The notes below the pieces were generated by a model. The model saw nothing but the letters and a program-made list of their open reading frames with translations. It was not told where the DNA came from and did no database searches. The translations under genes were made by a program, and so were the position numbers. DNA of 64,000 nt from Pseudomonadota bacterium (GTDB lineage: Bacteria; Pseudomonadota; Alphaproteobacteria; Rhizobiales; Xanthobacteraceae): positions 62,001 through 126,000 of the forward strand of contig JAEXYA010000008.1 of the NCBI GenBank assembly GCA_023451825.1. Reading direction: 5' to 3'. This document shows positions 29,301 to 37,068 of the stretch, piece by piece; the stretch's first letter is position 1; each line of letters starts with the position of its first letter.

Positions 29301-29432
29301 CACGGTGTTGGTGAGTTTCGGATATTGCCGGATCGGCAGGCTGGTCGCGGCCTTGAAGCCGATCAACAGGATCAGCAGCGAGACCACCACCGCGAGCACG
29401 GGGCGCTTGATGAAGATATCCGTAAAGGACAT
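26343..29432 (-). CDS. Multidrug RND efflux permease (AcrB/MexF-like, HAE type)
   Basis: 1029 residues with 12 membrane helices and two periplasmic loops. The fourth helix has LVVDDAIVVVEN with Asp400-Asp401, the proton-relay pair of drug-type RND pumps, and the N-terminus reads MSFTDIFIKRPVLAVVVSLL. It expels hydrophobic compounds using the proton gradient, in complex with the adaptor encoded 15 bases upstream and an outer channel from elsewhere, possibly the TolC protein at 5931. The operon order TetR-adaptor-permease suggests drug-responsive control. Ends at a strong terminator. Confidence 0.93.
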   Translation of the reverse strand: MSFTDIFIKRPVLAVVVSLLILLIGFKAATSLPIRQYPKLTNTVITITTVYPGASPDLMQGFITTPIEQAVAASEGIDYMTSASTQGQSLISVYIKLNVDPNAALTEVLSKVNSVKYLIPREANDPVILKSTGETTAIMYLGFSSDELSGSAISDYLTRAVQPVLSTVDGVANAEILGGQTFAMRLWLDPQRMNGRGVSSDDVVNAIRSNNFQAAAGQTKGYYIVSNVTANTDLQNVGEFKRMIVKAKDGGFVRMEDIATVELAAQSTDASVAFSGERAIFIGVKSTPLGNPLNIVKGVRDLFPELERNLPPSLKMKVAYDSTKFITSSIEEVRNTLIEAVVIVVVVIFLFLASLRSVIIPVVTIPLSLIGVCSLMLMAGFSFNLLTLLAMVLAIGLVVDDAIVVVENIHRHLEEGKSPVQASLEGAREIIGPVISMTITLAAVYAPIGFIGGLTGALFREFAFTLAGSVIVSGVIALTLSPMMCSVLLKQEEPGWFARKVDKVFGATTRWYGRQLDRSLDYRPITALFAVVILGLVGFMYVNTSKELAPEEDQGILFAITKGPKYANIDYSDYYGDKMDKVFASFPETDLRFIINGINGPNNGIAGMLLKPWDERKRSTNQLKQPVQNELSKIEGVNAFAFNLPALPGGPGGLPIQMVINTVGSFQSVYEEMVKLKAEAQKSGLFIVADSDLDFNQPVVRVSVDRSKANDLGVSMQSLGNTLAVLLGGNYINRFNLEGRSYQVIPQVPRGMRISQDSLANYYVPTAAGQQVPLSTLVKVETGTNPNALSHFNQLNSATFQAVPMPGVTVGQAVDFLESAAKKLPAGFNHDYLADSRQYVQEGNQLAVAFGFALIIIFLVLAAQFESIRDPLVIMISVPMAISGALVPLFFGMATINIYTQVGLLTLVGLISKHGILMVEFANELQLKEGLDRRSAIEMAARVRLRPILMTTAAMVTGLLPLLTASGAGAASRFSIGLVVVAGMLIGTLFTLFVLPAVYVAIATDHRAGKESQRAKEIEDFDLKHAKTT

Positions 29433-29447
29433 GAGGATATCTCTCCC

Positions 29448-30641
29448 TTAATTCAGCGGCGGCTGCGCAGGAATTTTCGGCGGCGGATCCGACGAGATCT
29501 GCACCAAAGCGCCCGACTGCAGCTTGAGCTGGCCGACCGCCACGACGCGATCGCCCGGCTTTACGCCCTGGGTGATGACAGCACGGCCATCGATGCGGTC
29601 GCCGGTGCGCACGAAGGTGCGGATCGCATGCAGCTCGGTCTTGCCGTCGTCCGTCTTCTTCTCCTGCAGCACATAGACGCTGTCGCCATAGAGCGTGTAG
29701 TCGACGGCGGTTTCCGGCACCGTCACGACGGCAGGTTTATCCGGCAGCACGACAGTGGTGGTCGCGAACATGCCGGGCTTCAAGATGCCTTCCGGATTCT
29801 GAATCGTCGCCTGCACGCGGATGTTGCGCGTATCGGCGGAGATCTGCGGCTCGATCGTGGTCAGCTTGCCTTCAAAGCTGCGGCCCGGATAGGCGTCGAC
29901 CTTGATGCGCACGACCTGACCGACCGCGAGCTTGCCGCTGTCCTTTTCCGTCACGGTGAAGTTGGCATAGACCGCCGACAGATCCGTGAGCGACACGATC
30001 TGCGTGCCGGCCGTGAGATACTGGCCGACTTCGATGCGGCGCGTTCCGAGCACGCCGTCGAAAGCGGCGCGGACCTGCTTCTGCGAAATCACGGCTTCGG
30101 TCTTGGCGATCGCGGCCAGCGCCTGGTCATAGGCAGCCTGTGTCGTATCGACCGTCGCCTGCGGGCCGACCTGACGCTCGGCCAGTTGCTTGGCGCGATC
30201 GAGATTGATGCGCGCAACCGATGCTGCGGCCTTGAAACTGGCGAGATCGCCCTGCTCCGGTCCGTCGAACAGCTGCACCAGCGGCTGGCCCTTCTTCACG
30301 GTGGCGCCGGCTTCGAACATGATCTCCGTCACGCGGCCATTGGTGTCGGAGGACACGTTGACCTGATGCACGGCGGCGAGATCGCCGACGGCGCCGATCA
30401 GGTTGGGCACCACTTCCGACTTCGCTTCCGCGATGCTCACATTGATCGGCGGCTGCTTCATGGTGGCGAAGAACTGCTTGATCATGTGCGCGCGGAAGGC
30501 ATTGAAGCCGACAATGGCGACGACCAGCAGCACCAGCAGACCGCCGATGATGATGAACCACTTGACCGTGCGCGGCTTCTTGCGCGGCTTGTCGGCCGGA
30601 GGATGTTGATGCGCCGTGTGCGGATTTTGAGTCATAGTCAT
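29448..30641 (-). CDS. RND efflux periplasmic adaptor (MexE/AcrA-like)
   Basis: 397 residues: a cytoplasmic basic start (DKPRKKPRTVKW), one membrane anchor (FIIIGGLLVLLVVAIVGF), lipoyl halves (SSDTNGRVTEIMFEAGATVKKG and VRAAFDGVLGTRRIEVGQYL) around a helical hairpin, and a barrel domain. It connects the RND permease with an outer membrane channel. The ATG lies one base after the TAA stop of the TetR gene (TAAGATG), so translation is coupled; a second ATG two codons on is also possible. Confidence 0.92.
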   Translation of the reverse strand: MTMTQNPHTAHQHPPADKPRKKPRTVKWFIIIGGLLVLLVVAIVGFNAFRAHMIKQFFATMKQPPINVSIAEAKSEVVPNLIGAVGDLAAVHQVNVSSDTNGRVTEIMFEAGATVKKGQPLVQLFDGPEQGDLASFKAAASVARINLDRAKQLAERQVGPQATVDTTQAAYDQALAAIAKTEAVISQKQVRAAFDGVLGTRRIEVGQYLTAGTQIVSLTDLSAVYANFTVTEKDSGKLAVGQVVRIKVDAYPGRSFEGKLTTIEPQISADTRNIRVQATIQNPEGILKPGMFATTTVVLPDKPAVVTVPETAVDYTLYGDSVYVLQEKKTDDGKTELHAIRTFVRTGDRIDGRAVITQGVKPGDRVVAVGQLKLQSGALVQISSDPPPKIPAQPPLN

Positions 30642-30642
30642 C

Positions 30643-31353
30643 TTATGCGCTTTCTGTCGTGGTCGCGGCTGCCTGCATCAGTTCAGGCGGCAGCGCGCGA
30701 TGGATATGCGATGCGATGGCATCGTCGTTCAGTCCGATCCCGCGAAGGATGAATTCGGTGAGTTGCAGATCGAGGCTTTCTGCCTGACCGTAAGAAAGAG
30801 ACGGCACGGTCGGCAGCAGCGACAGCGACGTGGTCATCGCGGCGTGATGCGCAAACCAGAACAGGTTCATCGGCGCTTGCGAGGATGCGCGCGCGTCGCC
30901 GGATTTCACCGCCTGCTCATAGGCGGCGACGAACGCGGAGCCGATGATGCCGGCGATCTTCTCATGCATCAGCCGAGCGAATTCGCCGTCATTGAGATAG
31001 CTGATGGTGACGAGGCGCAGGCGCTGCGCTTCCTCGTCGTCATCGGGCTCCTGCGCGATGTCGAGAAAGTGCTTCACCATCTCGCGGATCAGGATCACCA
31101 GCGTAGCGGTCGATGGCGGCAGATCGAGCAGCTTGTTCAGCGCCGGATCGGCCTTGCATTCCTCCGCCAGGATCTCGGCATAGAGCGCCGACTTGGTCGG
31201 GAAATGCTTGAACAGCAGCCCTTCCGAAATCGATGCGGCAGCCGCCACGCTCTTGGTCGTGGTGCCGGCAAAGCCGTTATGCGCAAAGCAGCGCTTCGCG
31301 GCTGACAGGATCAGTTCGCGCCGGAGATCATGGGTCATGCGGAGAGTCGTCAT
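30643..31353 (-). CDS. TetR/AcrR family regulator of the RND pump
   Basis: 236 residues. The N-terminal helix-turn-helix is ILSAAKRCFAHNGFAGTTTKSVAAAASISEGLLFKHFPTK in outline, and the C-terminal ligand domain is variable. It is the first gene of the operon and probably represses it, responding to a pumped compound. A palindrome GTGAG-N6-CTCAC lies 7 bases upstream of the ATG and is the likely binding site. The start could also be the ATG at 31338. The C-terminus ends in an Ala/Thr-rich tail. Confidence 0.9.
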   Translation of the reverse strand: MTTLRMTHDLRRELILSAAKRCFAHNGFAGTTTKSVAAAASISEGLLFKHFPTKSALYAEILAEECKADPALNKLLDLPPSTATLVILIREMVKHFLDIAQEPDDDEEAQRLRLVTISYLNDGEFARLMHEKIAGIIGSAFVAAYEQAVKSGDARASSQAPMNLFWFAHHAAMTTSLSLLPTVPSLSYGQAESLDLQLTEFILRGIGLNDDAIASHIHRALPPELMQAAATTTESA

Positions 31354-31359
31354 GGCCGC

Positions 31360-31375
31360 GTGAGTAAGCGCTCAC
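31360..31375. promoter_or_regulatory. Probable TetR operator
   Basis: GTGAGTAAGCGCTCAC: arms GTGAG and CTCAC around six bases, directly before the TetR gene; typical spacing and position for autoregulation. Confidence 0.6.
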
Positions 31376-31990
31376 CTCGGTTCCTGTCAATGAATTGGTG
31401 CGTTGCGGAACCTGTTTTACCAGGGGTGGTATCCGGGGAGACACAGTGTTCCGACCTCGCAACGCCGCAGCGTCCAAGGCGTGGGGTGGATCTCCCCTCG
31501 AAACATGAGGGGAGGCAGCACGCCGCAAGGCGCGAAATGGTGGGATTGACGCAGCCCGTCTTGCTGGATCGCCAGCAAAACCGCGACCGCGCAACGCCTT
31601 ACGGCGTGCCACCGCGACGTCTTGTTGGTCGAAGGACCGTTCTTCCGGGTACTGGGTCCATTCCCGCAGGAATGCCATCCGACAGGTTTCCCTGCCTTCG
31701 CCCGCACCGCGCCCAGCCGCGCTAGCGGCAGAGCCCCGTAATGGGCCCGGACGGTTACCCTCGACCACCCGAGTGTGAGGGGTACGTCCTCCCTCACCCG
31801 CAGGCGCCGCATCTTATTCCGCTCAATGACGCCTCATGAAGCGCCCCTCACCGAACAAGACGAAACCGACATGACGGATGATGGGAATTCTGTCAAGAAC
31901 AAAATAAGAACATGCATCGCCACGCTTCGGCCACCTGACGGACCCGGCGACTTGGAGGTGGCGCGCTTTTACCCTCTCGCCTACGAAACG
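31376..31990. other. Gene-poor stretch between TetR and nitronate monooxygenase genes
   Basis: About 600 bases with overlapping open frames on both strands (for example 31330-31725 plus, 31328-31768 and 31417-31812 minus), none with a convincing ribosome binding site, domain or codon pattern. It contains several GC-rich stem-like segments (CGTTACCC/GGGTAACG-like, GGATGGCATTCCTGCGGGAATGG) and a LexA box at 31897-31911. It looks like a non-coding repeat or a decayed element rather than a gene. Confidence 0.5.
31897..31911. promoter_or_regulatory. Second LexA-type box, GAAC-N7-GAAC
   Basis: GAACAAAATAAGAAC, which reads GTTC-N7-GTTC on the minus strand and is close to the AT-rich-spacer form typical for this group. 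TTGACA follows two bases after it on the minus strand (31895-31890 region), a possible -35 element. No SOS gene is recognisable on either side. Confidence 0.65.
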
Positions 31991-31991
31991 G

Positions 31992-32034
31992 CCGCAGGAT
32001 GGGTTTTCGCAATGACGCTCAACCCATCCTGTGG
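31992..32034. repeat. Short copy of the GTAGGATGGG palindrome
   Basis: CCGCAGGATGGGTT ... AACCCATCCTGTGG, an inverted repeat with an 18-base centre, 24 bases after the end of the nitronate monooxygenase gene (minus strand). Confidence 0.65.
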
Positions 32035-32057
32035 CGCATATCGGCGGCGGCGTGTTC

Positions 32058-33158
32058 CTATGCCACCTTCCCGCTTGCGAGCTGCGCAAACCGCGTCATC
32101 GCGTCTTCCACGAAAAGCTCCGTCAGCTTCCGCGCCGGCAGTTCGACGCCGAGTGGAGCGGATTGCCCCGCCCAAAACGGCGTGAAATCACCCTGGCCAC
32201 GTTGACGCGCTTCCGCCGCCAATTGCATCGACGCATGCATTGCCCGCGGAAATTCAGGCGCTGCTTGCGAGATCGGACCGAGGTCGCGCGTGAGACGATT
32301 GCCGATCGCACGGCCCGGACGCCCGGTGAAGACATTGGTGAGCACGGTCTCGCCACCACGCACCTTGCGCAAGGCGTCGCGATACAATGGCGAGATGGTG
32401 GTTTCCGGGCACAACAAGTAAGCCGTCCCCATCTGCACACCGGCTGCGCCAAGCGCAAACGCAGCGGCGATTCCGCGACCACCAGCGATACCGCCGGCGG
32501 CGATCACAGGTACGCCCACCGCATCGACGATCTGCGGGGTCAATGCGAAAGTCCCCATCTGCCCATCGATCGCCGCCACGACATCGTCGGCCAGGAACGT
32601 CGCGCGATGACCGCCCGCTTCGATCCCCTGTGCAATGACGACGTCCGCGCCATGCGCTTCGAGCCAGACGGCCTCTTCCACGGTGGTCGCCGACGACATC
32701 AGCACAGAGCCTGCCGCCTTGATCCGATCGACAAATTTCGGTGCGGGCAATCCGACATGGAAACTCACCACGTCAGGGCGCGCACTCTCGACCAGACGAC
32801 ACATGTCCTCGCCGAACGGATCAGCAGCCATGCGCGGCAATGATGTGTCGAAGCTGATGCCGTATTCGCGGTAATAGCGCGACATCAGGTCGAGCCACGC
32901 GGCGTCCTTGCCGGCATCCACCACCGGCGGCCGATGCGCAAAGAAATTGAGATTGAACGGCTTGTCGGTCAGCTTGCGAAACCTGCCGATTTCGGCTGCA
33001 GCTTCATCGGGAGACAACAGCACGCAACCGATCGACCCGAGACCACCGGCCGCAGACACGGCAACGGCGAGTTCGACGGAGCCGATGCGCGACATCGGCG
33101 ACAATGCGATGGGATGTTCAATTTTCAGACGTTCGATCAAACGACGGTTGGGCCACAT
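32058..33158 (-). CDS. Nitronate monooxygenase (FMN-dependent)
   Basis: 366 residues of the 2-nitropropane dioxygenase family TIM barrel. Motifs: HPIALSPMSRIGSVELAVAVSAAGGLG (N-terminal), AQGIEAGGHRATF with the conserved His, VPVIAAGGIAGGRGIAAAFALGAAGVQMGTAYL (FMN phosphate loop). The enzyme oxidises nitronates to carbonyl compounds and nitrite; related members act as enoyl reductases or dehydrogenases, so the substrate is open. It follows the SDR gene by 13 bases and is probably cotranscribed with it under the AraC-linked promoter block. AAAGGAG precedes the ATG. Confidence 0.88.
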   Translation of the reverse strand: MWPNRRLIERLKIEHPIALSPMSRIGSVELAVAVSAAGGLGSIGCVLLSPDEAAAEIGRFRKLTDKPFNLNFFAHRPPVVDAGKDAAWLDLMSRYYREYGISFDTSLPRMAADPFGEDMCRLVESARPDVVSFHVGLPAPKFVDRIKAAGSVLMSSATTVEEAVWLEAHGADVVIAQGIEAGGHRATFLADDVVAAIDGQMGTFALTPQIVDAVGVPVIAAGGIAGGRGIAAAFALGAAGVQMGTAYLLCPETTISPLYRDALRKVRGGETVLTNVFTGRPGRAIGNRLTRDLGPISQAAPEFPRAMHASMQLAAEARQRGQGDFTPFWAGQSAPLGVELPARKLTELFVEDAMTRFAQLASGKVA

Positions 33159-33171
33159 GATTCATACTCCT

Positions 33172-33894
33172 TTACAAACGGCCGGCGGTTGCACCGCCAT
33201 CGACATGAAGAATTTCACCGGTCACGAAACTCGCACTTTCCAGATAGAGCGCGGCTTGCGCGACCTCACTGGCCTCGCCCATGCGGCCCATCGGCTGCAG
33301 GCCGGCCAGACGCTGATGCGTCTCCGGCGGATGCATGGGCGTGCGGATCGATCCCGGCGAGATGGCATTCACGCGGATTCCCTGCGCCGCATATTCCATC
33401 GCCAGCGAGCGCGTGACGGCCTGCAGCCCGCCTTTGGTCATCGCCGTGAGGGTGGTCGGCACCGACGCGACCGGCGACTCGCTGATGAACGCCGTCATAT
33501 TGATGATATGACCGCGATGCGCCGCGAGCATCAGCCGCGCCACGCGCTGGGTCAGATGGAAGAAGCCGGCCAGACTGACGCCGATGATATTGGCCAGGTC
33601 GACAGGCGAATAATCGACGAAATGCTTGCTGATCAGAATTCCCGCATTGTTGATCAGCGTATCGATCCGCCCGAAGCGCTCCATTGCCGCGCTGACGATC
33701 TTGTCCGCCGTTTCGGGCTGGGCAATATCGCCATCGACCAGAACGATGCCGGCGTCGTCGGCCAATTCGCTCGTCGTTACGGTGCGCGCATTGGCGACGA
33801 CGCCATAGCCGATGCCGCGAAACGCCCGGACCAGCGCGACGCCAATTCCTTTCGACGCGCCGGTGATGACGACTGTCTTCTGCTCCATTTTCAT
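33172..33894 (-). CDS. SDR family protein lacking the catalytic tyrosine
   Basis: About 240 residues. The NAD(P) motif TGASKGIG, NNAG (LINNAGILIS) and C-terminal ISPGSIRTP and FVTGEILHVDGG are intact. The active-site segment reads ASVPTTLTAMTKGGL: the Lys of the YxxxK motif is present but the Tyr position holds Thr. It may therefore not be a standard dehydrogenase. Three ATG codons are possible (33900, 33894, 33888); GAGGA is best spaced for 33894. Its promoter shares a 12-base block and other bits with that of the hydrolase gene upstream. Cotranscribed with nitronate monooxygenase. Confidence 0.82.
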   Translation of the reverse strand: MKMEQKTVVITGASKGIGVALVRAFRGIGYGVVANARTVTTSELADDAGIVLVDGDIAQPETADKIVSAAMERFGRIDTLINNAGILISKHFVDYSPVDLANIIGVSLAGFFHLTQRVARLMLAAHRGHIINMTAFISESPVASVPTTLTAMTKGGLQAVTRSLAMEYAAQGIRVNAISPGSIRTPMHPPETHQRLAGLQPMGRMGEASEVAQAALYLESASFVTGEILHVDGGATAGRL

Positions 33895-33977
33895 GTTCAT
33901 TCCTCGCTTCAAGTGATGGCAGAGGAATAGCTGCAGCACGCCAAAACGGATTTGCGTGGATTGCCCTGGTTTTGTCC

Positions 33978-33989
33978 TTTGTTGCTGAG
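33978..33989 (-). promoter_or_regulatory. Shared promoter block upstream of the SDR gene
   Basis: Minus strand CTCAGCAACAAA, 84-95 bases before the SDR start. The same block recurs 88-99 bases before the hydrolase start. Downstream both leaders also share GCAGCTAT and GCGAGGAA. Likely binding site of the adjacent AraC-type regulator. Confidence 0.5.
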
Positions 33990-34035
33990 GCCGCTGCCGG
34001 ATCGACTGCAGCGGCCCGCAGCGACCATGCGCCGA

Positions 34036-34929
34036 TCAACTCCGGCGCGGATGGGGATGCTCCGGCGTCACCGCATCGACGATCCCCAGGAACGTCTCGA
34101 TCATCGCATTGACCTGATCCGGCACGAGCAACTGCGAGAAATGACCGGAGCCGAGCGTCTGCGCCGATATCAGATGCGGTGACAATTCGCGCGCGCGTGC
34201 CAGATCAGCCAGCGACAAAGACGCTGCGATATATCCGGCGGGCATCTTCAAAGCGCGCAAGGCGGAGGACGGGTCGTAGTCGATGAGATGCCCCACCAGC
34301 GCCAGCCGCGCCGCGTGGCGCGGTGTTTCCGACATCCGTTTGACGATCTCGGCGCGCAAGCCACGATCATCCGTCGGCAGGAACAGGATCGGGTCTAGTC
34401 GATCCAGACAATGGGCCAGACTTTCGTCGTCCAGAACCGACGCGGTCTCGCGCGCGGTTACGGAAAACTCGGCCGACGGAAACAGCACCGTGTCGATCAT
34501 CAAGAGTCCCGAGATGCGATCGGGATTGCGCGCAGCCAACTCGAGACCGATCATGCCGCCCATACTGTGGCCGACGACCACGGCGCGTTCGACGTCCATT
34601 TCGTCGAGCAACCATTCGAGATCATCGGCGAAATCGCTGACGCCGTAGCCGTTGCGCGGCGCGTCACTCGACCCGTGCCCGCGCAGGTTGGGAATGATGA
34701 CACGGCGATGGCCGGAGAACTGGCGCCGCTGATACACAAATGATGCGGCGTCGCAGGTCCAGCCGTGCAGGAAAATGAGCACGTCCTTGCTCGCGCCCTT
34801 CGGTCCGTCGTCGGACAAAGTGAGCCGCATGCCGTCCCGCATCCGGCTTACGACGGGCGCATCGAAGCGCAACCTGTTTGAAACTGTCGGACGAAGGGAG
34901 AGTGATGACGGAAGACCATTTTTTGTCAT
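34036..34929 (-). CDS. Alpha/beta hydrolase
   Basis: 297 residues. Oxyanion-hole motif IFLHGWTCDAAS, strand PNLRGHGSSDAP, nucleophile elbow VVGHSMGGMIGLEL, and catalytic His in LGSGHFSQLLVPDQV. The 30-residue N-terminal extension has no motif. It hydrolyses an ester, lactone or C-C bond of an unknown substrate. The gene stands between the AraC regulator (131 bases upstream) and the SDR gene (141 bases downstream), and its promoter block matches that of the SDR gene, so all belong to one regulon. Confidence 0.85.
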   Translation of the reverse strand: MTKNGLPSSLSLRPTVSNRLRFDAPVVSRMRDGMRLTLSDDGPKGASKDVLIFLHGWTCDAASFVYQRRQFSGHRRVIIPNLRGHGSSDAPRNGYGVSDFADDLEWLLDEMDVERAVVVGHSMGGMIGLELAARNPDRISGLLMIDTVLFPSAEFSVTARETASVLDDESLAHCLDRLDPILFLPTDDRGLRAEIVKRMSETPRHAARLALVGHLIDYDPSSALRALKMPAGYIAASLSLADLARARELSPHLISAQTLGSGHFSQLLVPDQVNAMIETFLGIVDAVTPEHPHPRRS

Positions 34930-35016
34930 GGTGTCGTTCCTCGCTGTTTCAACAATGAGGAAGCGATAGCTGCGGCCGTGCGCGCAATATTGGCAGTGCG
35001 TGCGGAATTCCAGTCA

Positions 35017-35028
35017 TTTGTTGCTGAG
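35017..35028 (-). promoter_or_regulatory. Shared promoter block upstream of the hydrolase gene
   Basis: Minus strand CTCAGCAACAAA, 88-99 bases before the ATG at 34929, identical to the block before the SDR gene. GCAGCTAT and GCGAGGAA also recur closer to the start. Confidence 0.5.
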
Positions 35029-35059
35029 ATGCAGGACGCGGCAGCAATCAGAACGCATG

Positions 35060-35977
35060 TCAGGCGGAGGTTTGCCGCCGGTACTGGCCAGGGGTCACCC
35101 CCGTCACCTCACGAAAGGCTCGCGAAAAATTAGCCTGACATGAAAACTGCAGTGAGAGCGCAATATCGACCAGCGGAAGATCACCAGCAGTCAGCAGCGC
35201 CTTGGCGCGCTCGAGCCGCTTCTCGCTGACATAACGATGTGGCGACCGCCCGACCGCGGCCTTGAAAGCCCGAGCGAAATGATAGCGGCTCAGGCAAGCG
35301 ACCGTCGCCAGCCGTCCCAGCGTCAGGTCGCCTTCCAGATTTTCGTCGATATAATCGATCACCCGCGACAGCCGGCGCCGGTCCAGCCCCTCGGATGACC
35401 TTGTGGCAACCATATCGGCGGTGGTGCGTCCCGCATGGCTTTGCAGGAGGCGCGCAGCAAGCGTGGCCGCCAGCGTATCGACCAGCAGCCTCCCCGCCGA
35501 CGTCTCCGCCAGCAATTCGGATGCGATTGCATGCGCGATGCCTGCCAGCAGCGGATCGTGAACCCCGCTTTCGTGGCGCAGCGACGACGCTACGGCTGCA
35601 TGATCGATAGTGCATCCGAGCGCTTGCGACGAAAAATGGTCGGGCGGCAGATGGATGTGAAGAATCTCGGGCACCGGATCGGAAATATCGATGGAGACAT
35701 CCTGCAGGCCGGCGGGCGACAACCAGGCCGTTCCCTGCGTGGCTGGCGTGCTGTCCAGGATGCCCGAACCGCGACGCGTCACGACCGCATGGCTGTCGCG
35801 CGTGCTCACGCAGACCTCGGTGTCGTATTGCCTGCCGATCCATGGAACGGTGCCGCCGCTGTGACGACGGAGTTCGGCAGACAGACCGGACCAGCCGCGC
35901 CCTTCCGACGACGCGAGCAGCCCGCTCGCGCCATATTTTTCGACACCGAAAGCATAGGCCACGATGATCGTCTCCAT
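35060..35977 (-). CDS. AraC family transcriptional regulator
   Basis: 305 residues. The C-terminal two-HTH domain (about 205-305) has LSRVIDYIDENLEGDLTL, LATVACLSRYHFARAFK, GRSPHRYVSEKRLERAK and the second helix FSCQANFSRAFREVTGVTP. The N-terminal 190 residues form a ligand-sensing domain without a recognised subfamily. It probably activates the hydrolase and SDR promoters downstream, which share a conserved block, in response to a compound degraded by the hydrolase, SDR and nitronate monooxygenase. Confidence 0.9.
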   Translation of the reverse strand: METIIVAYAFGVEKYGASGLLASSEGRGWSGLSAELRRHSGGTVPWIGRQYDTEVCVSTRDSHAVVTRRGSGILDSTPATQGTAWLSPAGLQDVSIDISDPVPEILHIHLPPDHFSSQALGCTIDHAAVASSLRHESGVHDPLLAGIAHAIASELLAETSAGRLLVDTLAATLAARLLQSHAGRTTADMVATRSSEGLDRRRLSRVIDYIDENLEGDLTLGRLATVACLSRYHFARAFKAAVGRSPHRYVSEKRLERAKALLTAGDLPLVDIALSLQFSCQANFSRAFREVTGVTPGQYRRQTSA

Positions 35978-36063
35978 CGCATCAGGACGGAGTGACGTCC
36001 CGACATGATGCAGACGTGGTATCGCGATCTGGCGATATCAAGACCGGGATTGAGGAGGTGTTG

Positions 36064-36200
36064 TTCTCCCTCCAGGCGGCGCGGTGCGGAGGGTGGGTCG
36101 ATCACCACGGACGAACGTCACGTGGGGAGAGACCCCACCCCCGCCTAGCGGCGGACCCTCCCATTCGCTTCGCTCCGGGGAGGGAGGCCATGAGCGGCCG
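36064..36200. repeat. Low-complexity GC-rich intergenic segment with stem-forming arms
   Basis: Segments such as GGAGGGTGGGTCGATC, GTGGGGAGAGACCCCAC, and GCTCCGGGGAGGGAGG can pair with one another (GGAGGGT with ACCCTCC; GTGGGG with CCCCAC). It lies between the isomerase gene end (36203) and the AraC gene upstream region, and is probably a degenerate palindromic element acting as a terminator. No gene is visible. Confidence 0.45.
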
Positions 36201-36202
36201 AA

Positions 36203-37066
36203 CTACACCACCGTCTTGTGGCGCTCGATGCAGGTCTGCAGCACGTCGTCCATCGGCTTGCTCCACCAGTGCTCCGAAAAAATCTCGATCTCGGAGTAAC
36301 CGGCAAAGCCCTGCGCTTCCACGGCCGCACGCGCGGCTTTGATGTCGATGATGCCATCGCCCATCATGCCGCGGTCGTTGAGGATGTCCTTGGTCGGCAC
36401 CAGCCAGTCGCAGACATGGAAGGCGTGGAGACGATCCTGCCCGGCGCGCTCGATCTGGCCGAGCATCTGCGGGTCCCACCAGATGTGATACACGTCGAGC
36501 GCGACGCCGAGCATGCCGGTGCGGTTGGGATCGAGGCGATCGCAGATGTCGAGCGCCTGCTCCGTCGTGTTCACGCAAGCGCGATCAGCCGCGTAAGCGG
36601 GATGCAGCGGCTCGATGGAGAGCGGCATCTTTGCCTGCTTCGCATAATCCAGCATCGCGGCGATGCCGTCATCGACCTGGTTGCGGGCATCGATGATGTC
36701 CTTCGACGTCACGCTGCCCGGCCGTGAATATTGCGGCAGGCCGCCGACGACCAGCACGATGCAGGGCGAGCCCAAGGCCACGGCTTCATCGACGCAGCGC
36801 TTGTTATCGTCACGCTCGGCCTGGCGATGCGCGGCATCGGCCACGAACATGCCGCCGCGGCAATAGCCGGACAGTTCGAGATCGTGGTCCTTCACCGCCT
36901 TCACGGCGCGATCCAGACCCACATGCGCGACCTGATCGCGCCACGGCGAGACGCCGCGGATTTTGTGGCGCGCACAGGCCTCGGCGATGGCGACGAAATC
37001 GCCCTGCTTGCGGACGGTCGCCGTATTCAGCGACAGCCAGCGATGGTCCTTTGAGAAGTCACGCAT
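36203..37066 (-). CDS. Sugar phosphate isomerase/epimerase family TIM-barrel protein
   Basis: 287 residues of the AP-endonuclease-2-like TIM barrel. Probable metal ligands lie in LSIEPLHPAYA, GVALDVYHIWWDPQ, LHAFHVCDW and GYSEIEIFSEHWW (Glu, Asp/His, His, Glu). It would isomerise or epimerise a keto-sugar, or act on a related acid. It is the last gene of the seven-gene unit beginning with the ABC permease, two bases after the DUF993 gene, and so probably takes the product of that pathway. Start ATG at 37066 overlaps no other gene. Confidence 0.82.
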   Translation of the reverse strand: MRDFSKDHRWLSLNTATVRKQGDFVAIAEACARHKIRGVSPWRDQVAHVGLDRAVKAVKDHDLELSGYCRGGMFVADAAHRQAERDDNKRCVDEAVALGSPCIVLVVGGLPQYSRPGSVTSKDIIDARNQVDDGIAAMLDYAKQAKMPLSIEPLHPAYAADRACVNTTEQALDICDRLDPNRTGMLGVALDVYHIWWDPQMLGQIERAGQDRLHAFHVCDWLVPTKDILNDRGMMGDGIIDIKAARAAVEAQGFAGYSEIEIFSEHWWSKPMDDVLQTCIERHKTVV

Positions 37067-37068
37067 GA

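Noticed and set aside
27432..30752. A 1106-codon plus-strand frame antisense to the RND permease and adaptor
   Set aside because: It crosses two real genes with strong motifs; it arises from the codon structure of the GC-rich opposite strand, and its product is low-complexity His/Asp/Arg-rich.
34930..34960. A GTTC-N7-TTTC near-match to a LexA box upstream of the hydrolase gene
   Set aside because: One half-site is imperfect (TTTC) and the gene has no SOS link.
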